Shown piece by piece: positions 16,561 through 24,616 of a stretch of DNA of 64,000 bases; position 1 is the first letter of the stretch; the number at the start of each line of letters is the position of its first letter. The stretch spans positions 102,379 through 166,378 of the forward strand of contig FUZR01000001.1 in the NCBI GenBank assembly GCA_900167895.1. The letters run 5' to 3'. The position numbers were made by a program, and so were the translations under genes. The notes beneath the pieces are model-generated. The model did not search any database and had not been told where the DNA came from. It saw only the letters and a program-made list of their open reading frames with translations. This stretch comes from Bacteroidales bacterium WCE2004 (GTDB lineage Bacteria > Bacteroidota > Bacteroidia > Bacteroidales > UBA932).

Positions 16561-16589
16561 CCCGGTGTCCCCAAAAACGGGACACCGGG
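16561..16589 (+). terminator. Hairpin after the his operon
   Basis: A perfect 11-bp stem (CCCGGTGTCCC, 16561-16571, with GGGACACCGGG, 16579-16589) lies 35 bp after the hisIE stop. It has no T tract, so termination is plausible but not certain. Confidence 0.5.
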
Positions 16590-16609
16590 CACACTTATGC
16601 CGCCCCCCT

Positions 16610-16697
16610 CCCGGGCACATTTCGGCCCCTTTTTGTGCCCGGCAACCCAAAATTTCACTCCCCGGGCACGTTTGACCCCCTTTTTGTGCCCGGCAAC
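16610..16697. repeat. Two direct repeats, each a GGGCAC...GTGCCC hairpin
   Basis: Two units of about 38 bp (about 16611-16647 and 16660-16696) share CCGGGCAC, a C/T-rich loop ending in CCCCTTTTT, and GTGCCCGGCAAC. Each can fold with an 8-bp stem CCGGGCAC/GTGCCCGG. No coding potential was seen. Confidence 0.6.
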
Positions 16698-16703
16698 CTC
16701 TTC

Positions 16704-17190
16704 CCCGGCCGGGCAGCTACCGCTCTTGTCGGCAACGGGCGTCCGCTCCGAGCCCCCAGAGCTCGGGGCGGACATCGCCCGTAACCGCCGGACGCAACGT
16801 CCGGCGGTGGTGCCAAGTCCTGCCCGGTCCATACCGGTCCCACCAGGTCACCCCTGTGATCGCCGGCGGTGGTGCCAAGTCCTCCCCAGCCTCACCAGGC
16901 TCGTTCGTTTTTCATAAACATCACATCATCAATACCTTGCGCGAACTGACTGGTTCATTTTTCACCCCGTCACTTTCCCTAATCACCCATCCACAAACAA
17001 CTTACGAAAAACACCTACCAACCCTTTCCGGGCAGCTGTCGCTTTTCCCAGCCTCTTTCTTCTACATAATGGGGACGGGCCGTTTTTGTAAGTATTTGTT
17101 AGTGTGAATGTTGTGATTTTGCTTTGGGGCATTTCCCCCTAAGCAAAAATGGGAATTATTGATAATTAACGACATACAAATACGGGGAGT
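16704..17190 (+). repeat. Interspersed non-coding repeat, copy A (direct orientation)
   Basis: Three blocks are shared, in the same order, with the reverse complement of 56560-56778. Block 1 is GGGCAGCTACC with CTTGTCGGCAACGGGCG (16709-16741). Block 2 is TCCGGCGGTGGTGCCAAGTC plus CTGCCCGGT (16800-16828). Block 3 is 17071-17187, with GTTTTTGTAAGTATTTGTTA and an imperfect 32-bp palindrome at 17117-17148. Block 2 is partly repeated at 16863-16883. There is no ORF with convincing coding character. It fills most of the gap between hisIE and the DjlA-like gene. Confidence 0.7.
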
Positions 17191-17324
17191 AGCAGAGGCG
17201 GGGCAATGAAGGGATGGGAGAGGTATGGAGGTCGAGGGGGCGATGGAGGGGGCGCTGGGACAAAATGTCAGCTGGGAAAATGTGGAGCGGAATTTGATAA
17301 GGAAAGGGACCAAAGAATTCTTCT

Positions 17325-18134
17325 ATGGGTAGTATCAAGTGGATTGCGGGGTTCCTCGGCTGGGTGATGGTCGGTCCGATCGGCGGGCTGATCGGCTTCC
17401 TGCTGGGGTCTGCCGCCGAGTCGGGGCTGGGCATGGCCCAGCGGATGTCTGACGGGCAGCAACCCGGCGCAGGCAGTTACAGGCAGCAGGGCGGATACCG
17501 CCAGGGCAGTTATCAGCAGCGCCCGGGCGGCGGGTATTATTCCGCCTCGGAGCAGCGCAACAGCTTCCTGGTCAGCCTGCTGGTGCTCTCGTCGGCCGTC
17601 GTCAAGGCCGACGGGCGCGTGCACGAGTCGGAGATGGACGTCGTACGCCAGTTCGTACGCCAGAATTTCGGCGAAGCCGCCGTGGCGGAGGCCATGCGCA
17701 TCCTGGAAGGCCTCAACCGCCAGCAGGTCAACATCTACGAAGTGGGCACGCAGATCTCCGCCTACATGAACTACTCGCAGCGCCTGCAGCTGTTCCACTA
17801 CCTCGCGCAGATCGCCAATGCGGACGGCGACTTCAGCAAAACGGAAAAAGACGTGCTGGAAACGATCGCGGCGGCCATCCGGCTCAACGCCTCGGACGCC
17901 GCCTCCGTGATCGCAATGTTCTACAAAGACACCGCCTCCGCCTACGCCGTACTGGAGATCTCCCCTTCCGCGACGGACGAAGAAGTCAAGAGCGCCTACA
18001 GAAGGATGGCGATGAAGCACCACCCCGACAAGGTGGCCACGCTGGGCCCCGACGTGCAGAAAGCCGCCGAGGAGAAGTTCCGCCAGATCCAGCAGGCCTA
18101 CGAAACGATCAAGAAGCAGCGGGGGTTGAATTGA
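17325..18134 (+). CDS. DjlA-like membrane-anchored J-domain co-chaperone
   Basis: The 269-residue protein has an N-terminal glycine-rich membrane segment (about 5-28), a low-complexity Gln/Gly/Tyr linker (about 45-70), a TerB/DjlA-type helical domain (about 75-190, with VVKADGRVHESEMD and IANADGDFSKTEKD), and a C-terminal J domain (about 200-269) with the HPD motif in KHHPDKVA. Such proteins stimulate DnaK at the inner face of the membrane. The order matches E. coli DjlA. It converges with and overlaps the 3' end of the pnuT-type gene by 26 bp. ATG 17325 directly opens the membrane segment. Confidence 0.85.
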   Translation: MGSIKWIAGFLGWVMVGPIGGLIGFLLGSAAESGLGMAQRMSDGQQPGAGSYRQQGGYRQGSYQQRPGGGYYSASEQRNSFLVSLLVLSSAVVKADGRVHESEMDVVRQFVRQNFGEAAVAEAMRILEGLNRQQVNIYEVGTQISAYMNYSQRLQLFHYLAQIANADGDFSKTEKDVLETIAAAIRLNASDAASVIAMFYKDTASAYAVLEISPSATDEEVKSAYRRMAMKHHPDKVATLGPDVQKAAEEKFRQIQQAYETIKKQRGLN

Positions 18135-18708
18135 CCATCTTCAGCCACTTGCGGTAGCCGAAAATCGCCACAACCGTATAAAGGCCGTAGATCGCGGCCT
18201 TGAAAGGAATTCCCTTCCGGACATAAAGGATACAGCAGACGACGTCCACCACCAGCCACAGGAGCCACTGCTCGGCATATTTCTGCGCGAGCGCCCAGAG
18301 GGCCACGATGCTGAGGGCGGTGGTGAAGGCGTCCGCCACCGGGACGGTGGAATTGGTCCAGTGCGTGAGCATCCACCAGATCCCGAACCAGAGCAGGAGC
18401 AGCGCGGCTGCCGACGGCAGGATGTGAGCGCGCTTGTAGCGCGTCACCGGCCGTTCGCCGCGCTGCTCCGACCGCTGGTCGGAACGCTTGAACCATTTCC
18501 AGGACATATAGCCGTACACACCGGCCAGGCAGTAATAGATGGCCATGCCGAAATCGGCATACAGACCGGCCTTGAAATATAAGACCATGTCGATGGCCGG
18601 CATGATGATGCTCGCCAGCCAGAGCCAGATGCTCGCCTTGTATTCGAGAATCAGATAGACCAGGCCGACAACGAAGCCGAGGATGTCCAGGAAACGGAGC
18701 GTATCCAT
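18109..18708 (-). CDS. pnuT: PnuC-family transporter, probably thiamine-specific (PnuT)
   Basis: The 199-residue hydrophobic protein has about seven membrane helices and the PnuC-family pattern (LEYKASIWLW, YYCLAGVYGYMSWKWF, QWLLWLVVDVVCC). PnuC proteins carry nicotinamide riboside, riboflavin or thiamine by facilitated diffusion, with trapping by phosphorylation. The substrate is inferred from context: the gene starts 6 bp after a TonB receptor gene that is preceded by a TPP riboswitch. No thiamine pyrophosphokinase gene follows; the next gene is convergent. Confidence 0.85.
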   Translation of the reverse strand: MDTLRFLDILGFVVGLVYLILEYKASIWLWLASIIMPAIDMVLYFKAGLYADFGMAIYYCLAGVYGYMSWKWFKRSDQRSEQRGERPVTRYKRAHILPSAAALLLLWFGIWWMLTHWTNSTVPVADAFTTALSIVALWALAQKYAEQWLLWLVVDVVCCILYVRKGIPFKAAIYGLYTVVAIFGYRKWLKMVNSTPAAS

Positions 18709-18714
18709 AACAGA

Positions 18715-21138
18715 TTAGAATTTCAAAGTGACGTGACCCAGGATCGTGAGCGGAGCCACCGGCACGAAACCGAGCTGATAGTAGCGGTTGTCGGGCATGT
18801 AGCCGGAGCTCTCAGCCACGGCGCTGTAGACCCAGCCGTTCTGCGCCACGCGGGCGGAGAAGACGTTGTTGAAATCCAGACCGAAGACAATCTCCTTCAT
18901 GCCGCGGCGCGGGATGAAGCGGTAGTTGAACGACAGGTCGGACAGGCTGTAGGCCGGCAGGGAGCGGAGCTCGTTCTCGCTGTTGTCCAGATACATCCGG
19001 CTGACATAACCCGTGTGCCAGACGGCGCTGAAGGGGCCGAAATGGAAGTTCGCGAAGCCATTGAGGATCGCCGACGGCGAGAAGGCCAGAGCCTTGTTTT
19101 CGTGATGGAAAGAACGTGCCTCATCTTCGTTGCCGTCGCAATGGTACAGGGCGAAATCAGGATTGCCCTCCCAGTCGTCCCAGTCGTCGATGACTTCGTC
19201 GAAGTCGATCAGGCGGTTGCGGCTCAGGGCGGCGTTGGCCTCGAGGGTCAGCCAGCGGGTAACGTCCCAGCCGGCGGTCAGCTCGGCGCCGAGACGGTAG
19301 GAATCCGGGATATTGGCGGTCAGATACTCGCCGATCTCGGTCTTCTGGCCGGTCTGGACCAGCTGGTCCTTGTAGCGCATGTAGTAGAAGGTGACGCCGG
19401 CGCGGAAACGCCGGGTGTCGAACTGGTAACCGGCCTCCCAGTCGAAGACGCGCTCGGCGTTCGGGGCGGGATACAGGCAGTTGTCCGTGAAGTTGTTGCG
19501 CTCCGGTTCGCGATGGGCCATCGCGAACGACGCGAACGCCCGGTGACCGCCGCGGCGGAAGTTGACACCCGCCTTGGGATTGAAGAAATTGTACTTCACG
19601 TCGACATCCAGCATGTGCTTGCTCGGGATGTCCGTATACTTGTCGATGATGTACTTGTCGTTGTAGCCGTCGGTCTTGTAGCCGACGTGGCGGTACTGCA
19701 GGTCGCCGAACACGCTCCAGGCTTCGTCAATGGCGTAGGAAGCCTTGACGAAGGCGCTCAGGTCGAGCTTGGACGCGTCGGAATCATAATACTGCAGGGG
19801 CTTCTCCCTGGAGATGCCGTACTTCTCCGCGACAGCCTGGCTGCTGGTATAGGTCAGGTAGCCGAAGTGGTTGCCCACGAACTGCTGCCAGGACAGGCCG
19901 CCGATGACGTCCCAGGCGTCCTTGCGGAACGTGACGTTCGCCACGGCGCCCCAGGCGTCCTGCAGGAGGCCCTTCTGGCGGACGAAGTCCACCTTCTTGA
20001 CCTTGTTGCCGTCGGCGTCCTTGAAGTACTCCAGGCCGTATTTGATGATCTTGTTGTTGAAGCGGAACTCGTCGTAGTAGCCGTAACCGTGGGTGTAGTG
20101 CGGCGAGACGGAGAGCTTCCAGTAATCGTTGATATCCCACGCGAAGTTCAGGATGTGGTGGGTCTGCCAGAAGTTGTCGGTGGTGCGGGGCCAGTAGCTG
20201 CCGTCGCTGAGCTGGTGGCGCGCGACGGTCCACGTGCCGTCAGCAATGACCATCCGTTCATAGAGCGAGTTGAACTGCCCCAGTCCGGCCTCGCACATGT
20301 CCGCATAGGTCAGGATGCCGGTCTTGCCCAGGGACATGCCGTCCATGATGGAATTGTCGTCGTCGCCGGCGGTCACGCCGTTCCAGGCCTGGCCGGTGGT
20401 CTCGAAGTTGCCGACGAGCTTGTAGGAAAGCTTCCAGTCGCGGCCGAGCCAGGTCAGGCCGCCATAGTAGCTGCCCGAGCGGCCGGCGGTGCCGTGCAGG
20501 TAGCCGTCGGTCGTGGTCTGGCGGTAGGCGGCCTCGATGATGAGGTGGTTCCAGAGCAGGCCCGTGGAGGCGCTGGCGCCCAGATTCATCGTATTCCAGG
20601 AGCCGTACGCGAAGTTCAGTTCGGCCGCAGGAACGAGCGACGGGGCCTTGGTGCCCAGGGCGATGGTGCCGCCGAAGGCGCCGTCGCCGTTGGAGGAAGC
20701 GCCCACGCCGCGCTGGATCTGCACGCTGCCCATCAGGGAGCCGTAGGAGTTCATGTTGGCCCAGAAGACCGTCTGGTCTTCGGGGGAATTGAGGGGCACG
20801 CCGTCAAGCGTGACGTTGATGCGGGAACCGCCCGCACCGCGGATGCGCATATAGGAAGTACCCGTACCCACGCCGTTCTCGCTCCAGGCGAGGATGCCCG
20901 GCGTGCGGGCGAAGAGCATCGGGAGCTCGATGCCGGTCGTGGAAAAGGTCTGCAGCTCGCTGCGGGAAATGTTGGCAACGGCAAAAGGCGCGTTCTTGGC
21001 AGCGCGCACGGCGCTGACGACGACCTCCTGCAGCTGCTCGACCTGGAGGGAATCCTGCGGGGCCTGGGCGGCGGCAGGCACGGCGCCGGCGGCCGCCAGG
21101 GCAGCGGCAAAAGCGGCGTTCAACAAACGTTTGGACAT
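18715..21138 (-). CDS. TonB-dependent outer-membrane receptor, probably for thiamine
   Basis: The protein has 807 residues from the ATG at 21138 (MSKRLLNAAFAAALAAAG, signal peptide to AAA/QAP); an upstream in-frame ATG at 21171 would spoil the signal peptide. The plug domain (about 30-150) has SRSELQTF and MRIRGAGGSRINVTLDGVPLN, followed by a beta-barrel ending in Phe (HVTLKF). It should import a ligand across the outer membrane using TonB energy. A TPP riboswitch in its leader and the pnuT-type gene behind it point to thiamine or a thiamine derivative. Confidence 0.9.
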   Translation of the reverse strand: MSKRLLNAAFAAALAAAGAVPAAAQAPQDSLQVEQLQEVVVSAVRAAKNAPFAVANISRSELQTFSTTGIELPMLFARTPGILAWSENGVGTGTSYMRIRGAGGSRINVTLDGVPLNSPEDQTVFWANMNSYGSLMGSVQIQRGVGASSNGDGAFGGTIALGTKAPSLVPAAELNFAYGSWNTMNLGASASTGLLWNHLIIEAAYRQTTTDGYLHGTAGRSGSYYGGLTWLGRDWKLSYKLVGNFETTGQAWNGVTAGDDDNSIMDGMSLGKTGILTYADMCEAGLGQFNSLYERMVIADGTWTVARHQLSDGSYWPRTTDNFWQTHHILNFAWDINDYWKLSVSPHYTHGYGYYDEFRFNNKIIKYGLEYFKDADGNKVKKVDFVRQKGLLQDAWGAVANVTFRKDAWDVIGGLSWQQFVGNHFGYLTYTSSQAVAEKYGISREKPLQYYDSDASKLDLSAFVKASYAIDEAWSVFGDLQYRHVGYKTDGYNDKYIIDKYTDIPSKHMLDVDVKYNFFNPKAGVNFRRGGHRAFASFAMAHREPERNNFTDNCLYPAPNAERVFDWEAGYQFDTRRFRAGVTFYYMRYKDQLVQTGQKTEIGEYLTANIPDSYRLGAELTAGWDVTRWLTLEANAALSRNRLIDFDEVIDDWDDWEGNPDFALYHCDGNEDEARSFHHENKALAFSPSAILNGFANFHFGPFSAVWHTGYVSRMYLDNSENELRSLPAYSLSDLSFNYRFIPRRGMKEIVFGLDFNNVFSARVAQNGWVYSAVAESSGYMPDNRYYQLGFVPVAPLTILGHVTLKF

Positions 21139-21189
21139 AGAGAAAACCTTAATTGTAAGTAAATTATACAATAAGGGGAAATGGGAAGA

Positions 21190-21275
21190 TAGCGTTTCCT
21201 ACGCGGGCATTACCCCGATCAGGTATGAGGGTATCATCTCAGCCTCGGCCCCTGCGGGCCCCAGCACCCCTTAGC
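21190..21275 (-). promoter_or_regulatory. TPP (thiamine pyrophosphate) riboswitch
   Basis: On the minus strand the conserved THI-box parts are in order: AAGGGGTGCT, then GGCTGAGATGATACCCT, then ACCTGATCGGGGTAATGCC and GCGTAGGAAA. These match the P2/J3-2 core CTGAGA and the P4/P5 CCTGATC...TAATGCC...GCGTAGG of TPP riboswitches. It lies between the promoter and the TonB receptor start, about 50 bp upstream of the ATG. Binding of TPP should lower expression of the receptor and transporter. Confidence 0.95.
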
Positions 21276-21295
21276 CTGCACCCTGCAAGCCGGCG

Positions 21296-21325
21296 CAAAG
21301 ATACAGTTTTTGCCGGTTTCAGCAA
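21296..21325 (-). promoter_or_regulatory. Promoter of the thiamine uptake operon
   Basis: The minus-strand -7 box TATCTTTG (plus CAAAGATA, 21296-21303) and TTG after 19 bp (plus CAA, 21323-21325) fit the consensus. Transcription would begin just before the TPP riboswitch. Confidence 0.8.
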
Positions 21326-21367
21326 AAATAATTCGCTGATATCCCTGTGACCGGAGAGGCGGGCAAG

Positions 21368-21398
21368 TTGGGAAATTGGGGTTTTCTGCGTACCTTTG
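21368..21398 (+). promoter_or_regulatory. Promoter of the CotH-like gene, very close to its ATG
   Basis: TTG 21368-21370, a 20-bp spacer and TACCTTTG 21391-21398. The ATG starts only 4 bp after the box, so the transcript would have almost no 5' leader. Confidence 0.7.
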
Positions 21399-21402
21399 CC
21401 AC

Positions 21403-22899
21403 ATGAATTGCCAATCTATCTTCCGGAACGCCGCGACGCTCTTCCTGGCGGCCGTTCTATTCTCTTTTACAGCAGGATGCGACAAGGTCGGGAAGCCCGA
21501 AGAGGAGCGCGTCCCGGTGCCCGGAAACGTCCCTGCACCCACCGTCAGCTTCGACGGGAAAAACATCGATTTTGACAAGAACTCCGAAACTTTCTCGGCG
21601 GTCTACCCGACCCGGACGGACTTCTCCGCCGTGCTGGTGAAGCTCGGCACGAAGGCAGGCCGCGTCCTGCTGGACGGGAAGGAAGTGGACCCGGAAGGGT
21701 TCACCGCCGACCTGAGCCGGCCGAAGACGCTCCGCCTGATCTCCGACTGGATCTACCATGACTTCACGCTGGGCGCGTCCAACACGGGCCTGCCCGTCGT
21801 GCGCATCAAGACCCTCGCCCCCATCGACAGCAAGGAAGTCTGGCAGGAGGGCGCCACGCTACGTATCGAACTGCCCGACGGGACCGTCGACTACGAGGGC
21901 ACGATGAGCATCCGCGGCCGCGGAAATTCCACCTGGGGCTATCCCAAGAAGCCTTATGCCATCAAGCTGGACGAGAAGGCGGAGATCCTCTCCATGCCTT
22001 CCCACAAGCGCTGGGTGCTGCTGGCCAACTGGAAGGACCGCACCCTGATGCGCAACGACGCCACGTTCTGGCTTTCGCGCCATTCCGGCCTGCCCTACAC
22101 CGTCCGCGGCCAATACGTCGAGGTGGTGCTGAACGGCAAGCACGCCGGCAACTACTACCTCTGCGAGCAGATCAAGATCAACAAGAACCGCGTCAACGTC
22201 GCGGACGGCGGTCTCCTGCTGGAACTGGACACGTATTTCGACGAAGTCAACCGATTCAAGTCGGAGGATTTCCAGCTGCCCTGGATGGTCAAGGAACCGG
22301 ACGAGGAGGAGCTGACGCCGGAAGCGTTCGCGGAATTCCAGCAATGGATTGCGGACCTGGAGAAGCTCCTGAAGGATCCGGAGCGTGTGCAGGCGCACGA
22401 ATACGAGCAGTATATCGACGTGGACACCGCCATCGACTTCCTGCTCGTACAGGAGCTGACCGGCAACAACGATTTCTTCAACTACTGGCCTGAGACGGGC
22501 CCGCACAGCGTCTATCTCTACAAGCAGCCGGGCGGCAAGCTCTATACCGGCCCGGTGTGGGATTTCGACTTCCACACCTTCATCCCGGACCGGACGAAGT
22601 TCTGGGCCGGCGCCGACAAGACGATGTACTACCCCGCCCTGCTCAAGGACCCGAAGTTCCGCGCGCGGCTGGTCGAGCGCTGGGACGCGCAGAAAGACAG
22701 TTTCAAGCAGCTCGCGGACTACATCGACGAGACCGCGGAGCGCATCCGCGTGTCGGAAGGATACAACCAGGAGCTCTGGCCGATCACCAACCGGGAGAAC
22801 GGCGACGAGGAAATGACGTTCCAGAAGGCCGTGGACCGCATGCGGAAGGCCTTCCTGGACAAATGGAACTGGATGGACACCAATATCCGGAAACTGTAA
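21403..22899 (+). CDS. CotH-kinase-family lipoprotein
   Basis: The 498-residue protein starts at ATG 21403 (MNCQSIFRNAATLFLAAVLF); an in-frame TTG at 21376 is rejected. The lipobox is FTAGC near residue 25. An N-terminal beta domain (about 35-150) is followed by the CotH fold (about 160-480) with SIRGRGNSTWGYPKKPY, WVLLANWKDRTLMRN, GKHAGNYYLCEQIKINK and PVWDFDF. CotH proteins are atypical protein kinases in spore coats and fungal surfaces; in Bacteroidota they are surface lipoproteins of mostly unknown function. It is 7 bp upstream of the GH3 gene and probably co-transcribed with it. Confidence 0.85.
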   Translation: MNCQSIFRNAATLFLAAVLFSFTAGCDKVGKPEEERVPVPGNVPAPTVSFDGKNIDFDKNSETFSAVYPTRTDFSAVLVKLGTKAGRVLLDGKEVDPEGFTADLSRPKTLRLISDWIYHDFTLGASNTGLPVVRIKTLAPIDSKEVWQEGATLRIELPDGTVDYEGTMSIRGRGNSTWGYPKKPYAIKLDEKAEILSMPSHKRWVLLANWKDRTLMRNDATFWLSRHSGLPYTVRGQYVEVVLNGKHAGNYYLCEQIKINKNRVNVADGGLLLELDTYFDEVNRFKSEDFQLPWMVKEPDEEELTPEAFAEFQQWIADLEKLLKDPERVQAHEYEQYIDVDTAIDFLLVQELTGNNDFFNYWPETGPHSVYLYKQPGGKLYTGPVWDFDFHTFIPDRTKFWAGADKTMYYPALLKDPKFRARLVERWDAQKDSFKQLADYIDETAERIRVSEGYNQELWPITNRENGDEEMTFQKAVDRMRKAFLDKWNWMDTNIRKL

Positions 22900-22906
22900 G
22901 AGGAAT

Positions 22907-23956
22907 ATGACGAAACGCCCGGAAGCCATCACCCTGCGGGAAAAAGTCGGACGGCTTTTCATCGTCCGCCCCGAGTCGCTGGAGCCCGCGATCCGCTACG
23001 CGTCAGACGCGGAACTCCCGCCGTACCGCCTCCAGGCGGTGAGCGGCGGGATGCGGGAGCGTGCCCGGGAGTATCCCGTCGGCGGCATCTTGCTGTACGG
23101 CCACAACATCCTGGACGCAAGCCAGTTGCGCACATTCATCCGGGATCTGCGCGCCCTGCCGGGGACTCCCCTGCTGAGCATCGACGAAGAAGGCGGGCGG
23201 GTCAGCCGCCTGGCGGCGAACCCGGCCTTCGACGTGCCGCGGTATGAGAGCATGGCCGCCGTGGCGGCCGGAGGCCCGCAGGCGGCCTGCGAGACTGCGG
23301 AAAGCATCGGGAAATACCTGAAGGAATACGGCTTCGACATCGACTTTGCGCCGGTGGCGGACGTCAACACCAATCCCGACAACATCGTCATCGGGACGCG
23401 CGCGTTCAGCGACGACCCCGGCGCGGCCGCGCCGCTGGTCGCCGCCTATGTGCGCGGCCTCGCGCAGACGGGCGTCCGGGGCTGCCTGAAGCATTTCCCC
23501 GGCCACGGGGACACCCGCACCGACACCCACTACGATTTCGCCTCCACCGCCAAGAGCTGGGAGGAGCTGCTCGCCTGCGAGCTGGTCCCCTTCCGCGCCG
23601 GCATCGAGGCAGGCGCGCCGCTCGTGATGGCGGCCCACGTCGCCGCCCCCGCCGTGACGGGCGGCGACGAGCCCGCCACCCTGTCCCGCACGCTGCTGAC
23701 CGACAAGCTCCGCGGCGAGTTCGGTTTCGACGGGATCATCATCACGGACGCGCTGGAGATGGGCGCCATCACGCGCCGCTACGGCAGCGGCGAGGCCGCC
23801 GTCCGCGCCCTCGAAGCCGGCGCGGACTTCCTCCTCTGCCCGCTCGACTACTGCGCGGCGTTCGACGCCGTGGTCGCAGCCGTCGGCAGCGGGCGCATCG
23901 CGGAAGCACGGCTCGACGAGAGCCTCCGCCGGATCGCGTCTTGCTTTTCAGCATAA
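22907..23956 (+). CDS. GH3 beta-N-acetylhexosaminidase (NagZ-like)
   Basis: The 349-residue protein is a single-domain GH3 enzyme. KHFPGHGDTRTDTH holds the His that acts as acid/base in NagZ-type GH3, and the nucleophile Asp is in IITDALEMGAI. SIDEEGGRVSRL and DIDFAPVADVNTN are further family motifs. NagZ cleaves GlcNAc-anhydroMurNAc in peptidoglycan recycling; other members act on different GlcNAc glycosides. No signal peptide is seen, so it probably works in the cytoplasm. It follows the CotH-like gene by 7 bp. Confidence 0.88.
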   Translation: MTKRPEAITLREKVGRLFIVRPESLEPAIRYASDAELPPYRLQAVSGGMRERAREYPVGGILLYGHNILDASQLRTFIRDLRALPGTPLLSIDEEGGRVSRLAANPAFDVPRYESMAAVAAGGPQAACETAESIGKYLKEYGFDIDFAPVADVNTNPDNIVIGTRAFSDDPGAAAPLVAAYVRGLAQTGVRGCLKHFPGHGDTRTDTHYDFASTAKSWEELLACELVPFRAGIEAGAPLVMAAHVAAPAVTGGDEPATLSRTLLTDKLRGEFGFDGIIITDALEMGAITRRYGSGEAAVRALEAGADFLLCPLDYCAAFDAVVAAVGSGRIAEARLDESLRRIASCFSA

Positions 23957-23970
23957 TTCGGCTATATTTG
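23941..23970 (+). promoter_or_regulatory. Promoter of the nitroreductase-like gene
   Basis: TTG 23941-23943 lies inside the GH3 3' end, then 19 bp, then TATATTTG 23963-23970. The ATG follows after 5 bp. Confidence 0.75.
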
Positions 23971-23975
23971 TCGGT

Positions 23976-24611
23976 ATGAAAACCCGTTTCGCATTTATTG
24001 CAGGCATCGCCGCAGCGGTGATGCTCCTGCCTGGATGTACGCCCAGATTCTCTTTCTCGAGGCACGTCACCGTCACTCAGGGCATCGACGACCTCTTCGC
24101 CTCGCGCCGCAGCGTCCGCAGCTACGACGCCACCAAGAGCATTTCCGAGGAGGAAGTGCGCACCCTGCTCGCCGCCTCGCAGCAGGCGCCGTCCTGGGCC
24201 AACCGCCAGCCTTCGCGCTACTACGTGGCCATCAGCCCGGAGAAGCTCGCCGCCGTGCGCGAATGCGTCGGTGAGCGCAACGCGCAGAACGTGGCCGGCG
24301 CGCCCGTCCTGATCGTCTCCACCTTCGTCAAGGGCCAGTCCGGCTTCGGCCGCGGCGTCGCCACCAACGAGATCGGCGACGGCTGGGGCGCCTATGACAA
24401 CGGCCTTGCCAACGCCTACCTCATCCTGAAGGCGCGCGACATGGGTTTTGACACGCTGATCATGGGCTATCGCGACAGCGACAGGCTCCGCTCCATCCTG
24501 GCGATTCCCGACAGCGAGGAGGTCCTCGCCGTCATCGCGCTGGGCTACCGCGCCCAGGAGCCCGGCACGCCCAACCACCTCGCCCTCGACGAGATCGTCA
24601 AGTTCTACTAG
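23976..24611 (+). CDS. Nitroreductase-family protein with a lipoprotein signal
   Basis: The 211-residue protein begins with a lipoprotein signal (lipobox LLPGC near residue 28) and continues as an FMN-dependent nitroreductase-fold protein: RRSVRSYDATKSISEE, QQAPSWANRQPSRYYV and GFDTLIMGYRD. Nitroreductases are normally cytoplasmic FMN/NAD(P)H enzymes, so an exported lipoprotein form is odd. It has its own promoter and converges on the kinase-like gene with a 5-bp gap. Export is inferred from the N-terminus only. Confidence 0.85.
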   Translation: MKTRFAFIAGIAAAVMLLPGCTPRFSFSRHVTVTQGIDDLFASRRSVRSYDATKSISEEEVRTLLAASQQAPSWANRQPSRYYVAISPEKLAAVRECVGERNAQNVAGAPVLIVSTFVKGQSGFGRGVATNEIGDGWGAYDNGLANAYLILKARDMGFDTLIMGYRDSDRLRSILAIPDSEEVLAVIALGYRAQEPGTPNHLALDEIVKFY

Positions 24612-24616
24612 GACGG

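Noticed and set aside
16610..16886. Short repeats considered as a CRISPR array
   Set aside because: Units are only two per type, spacing is irregular, repeats are themselves hairpins, and no cas gene is present in the window.
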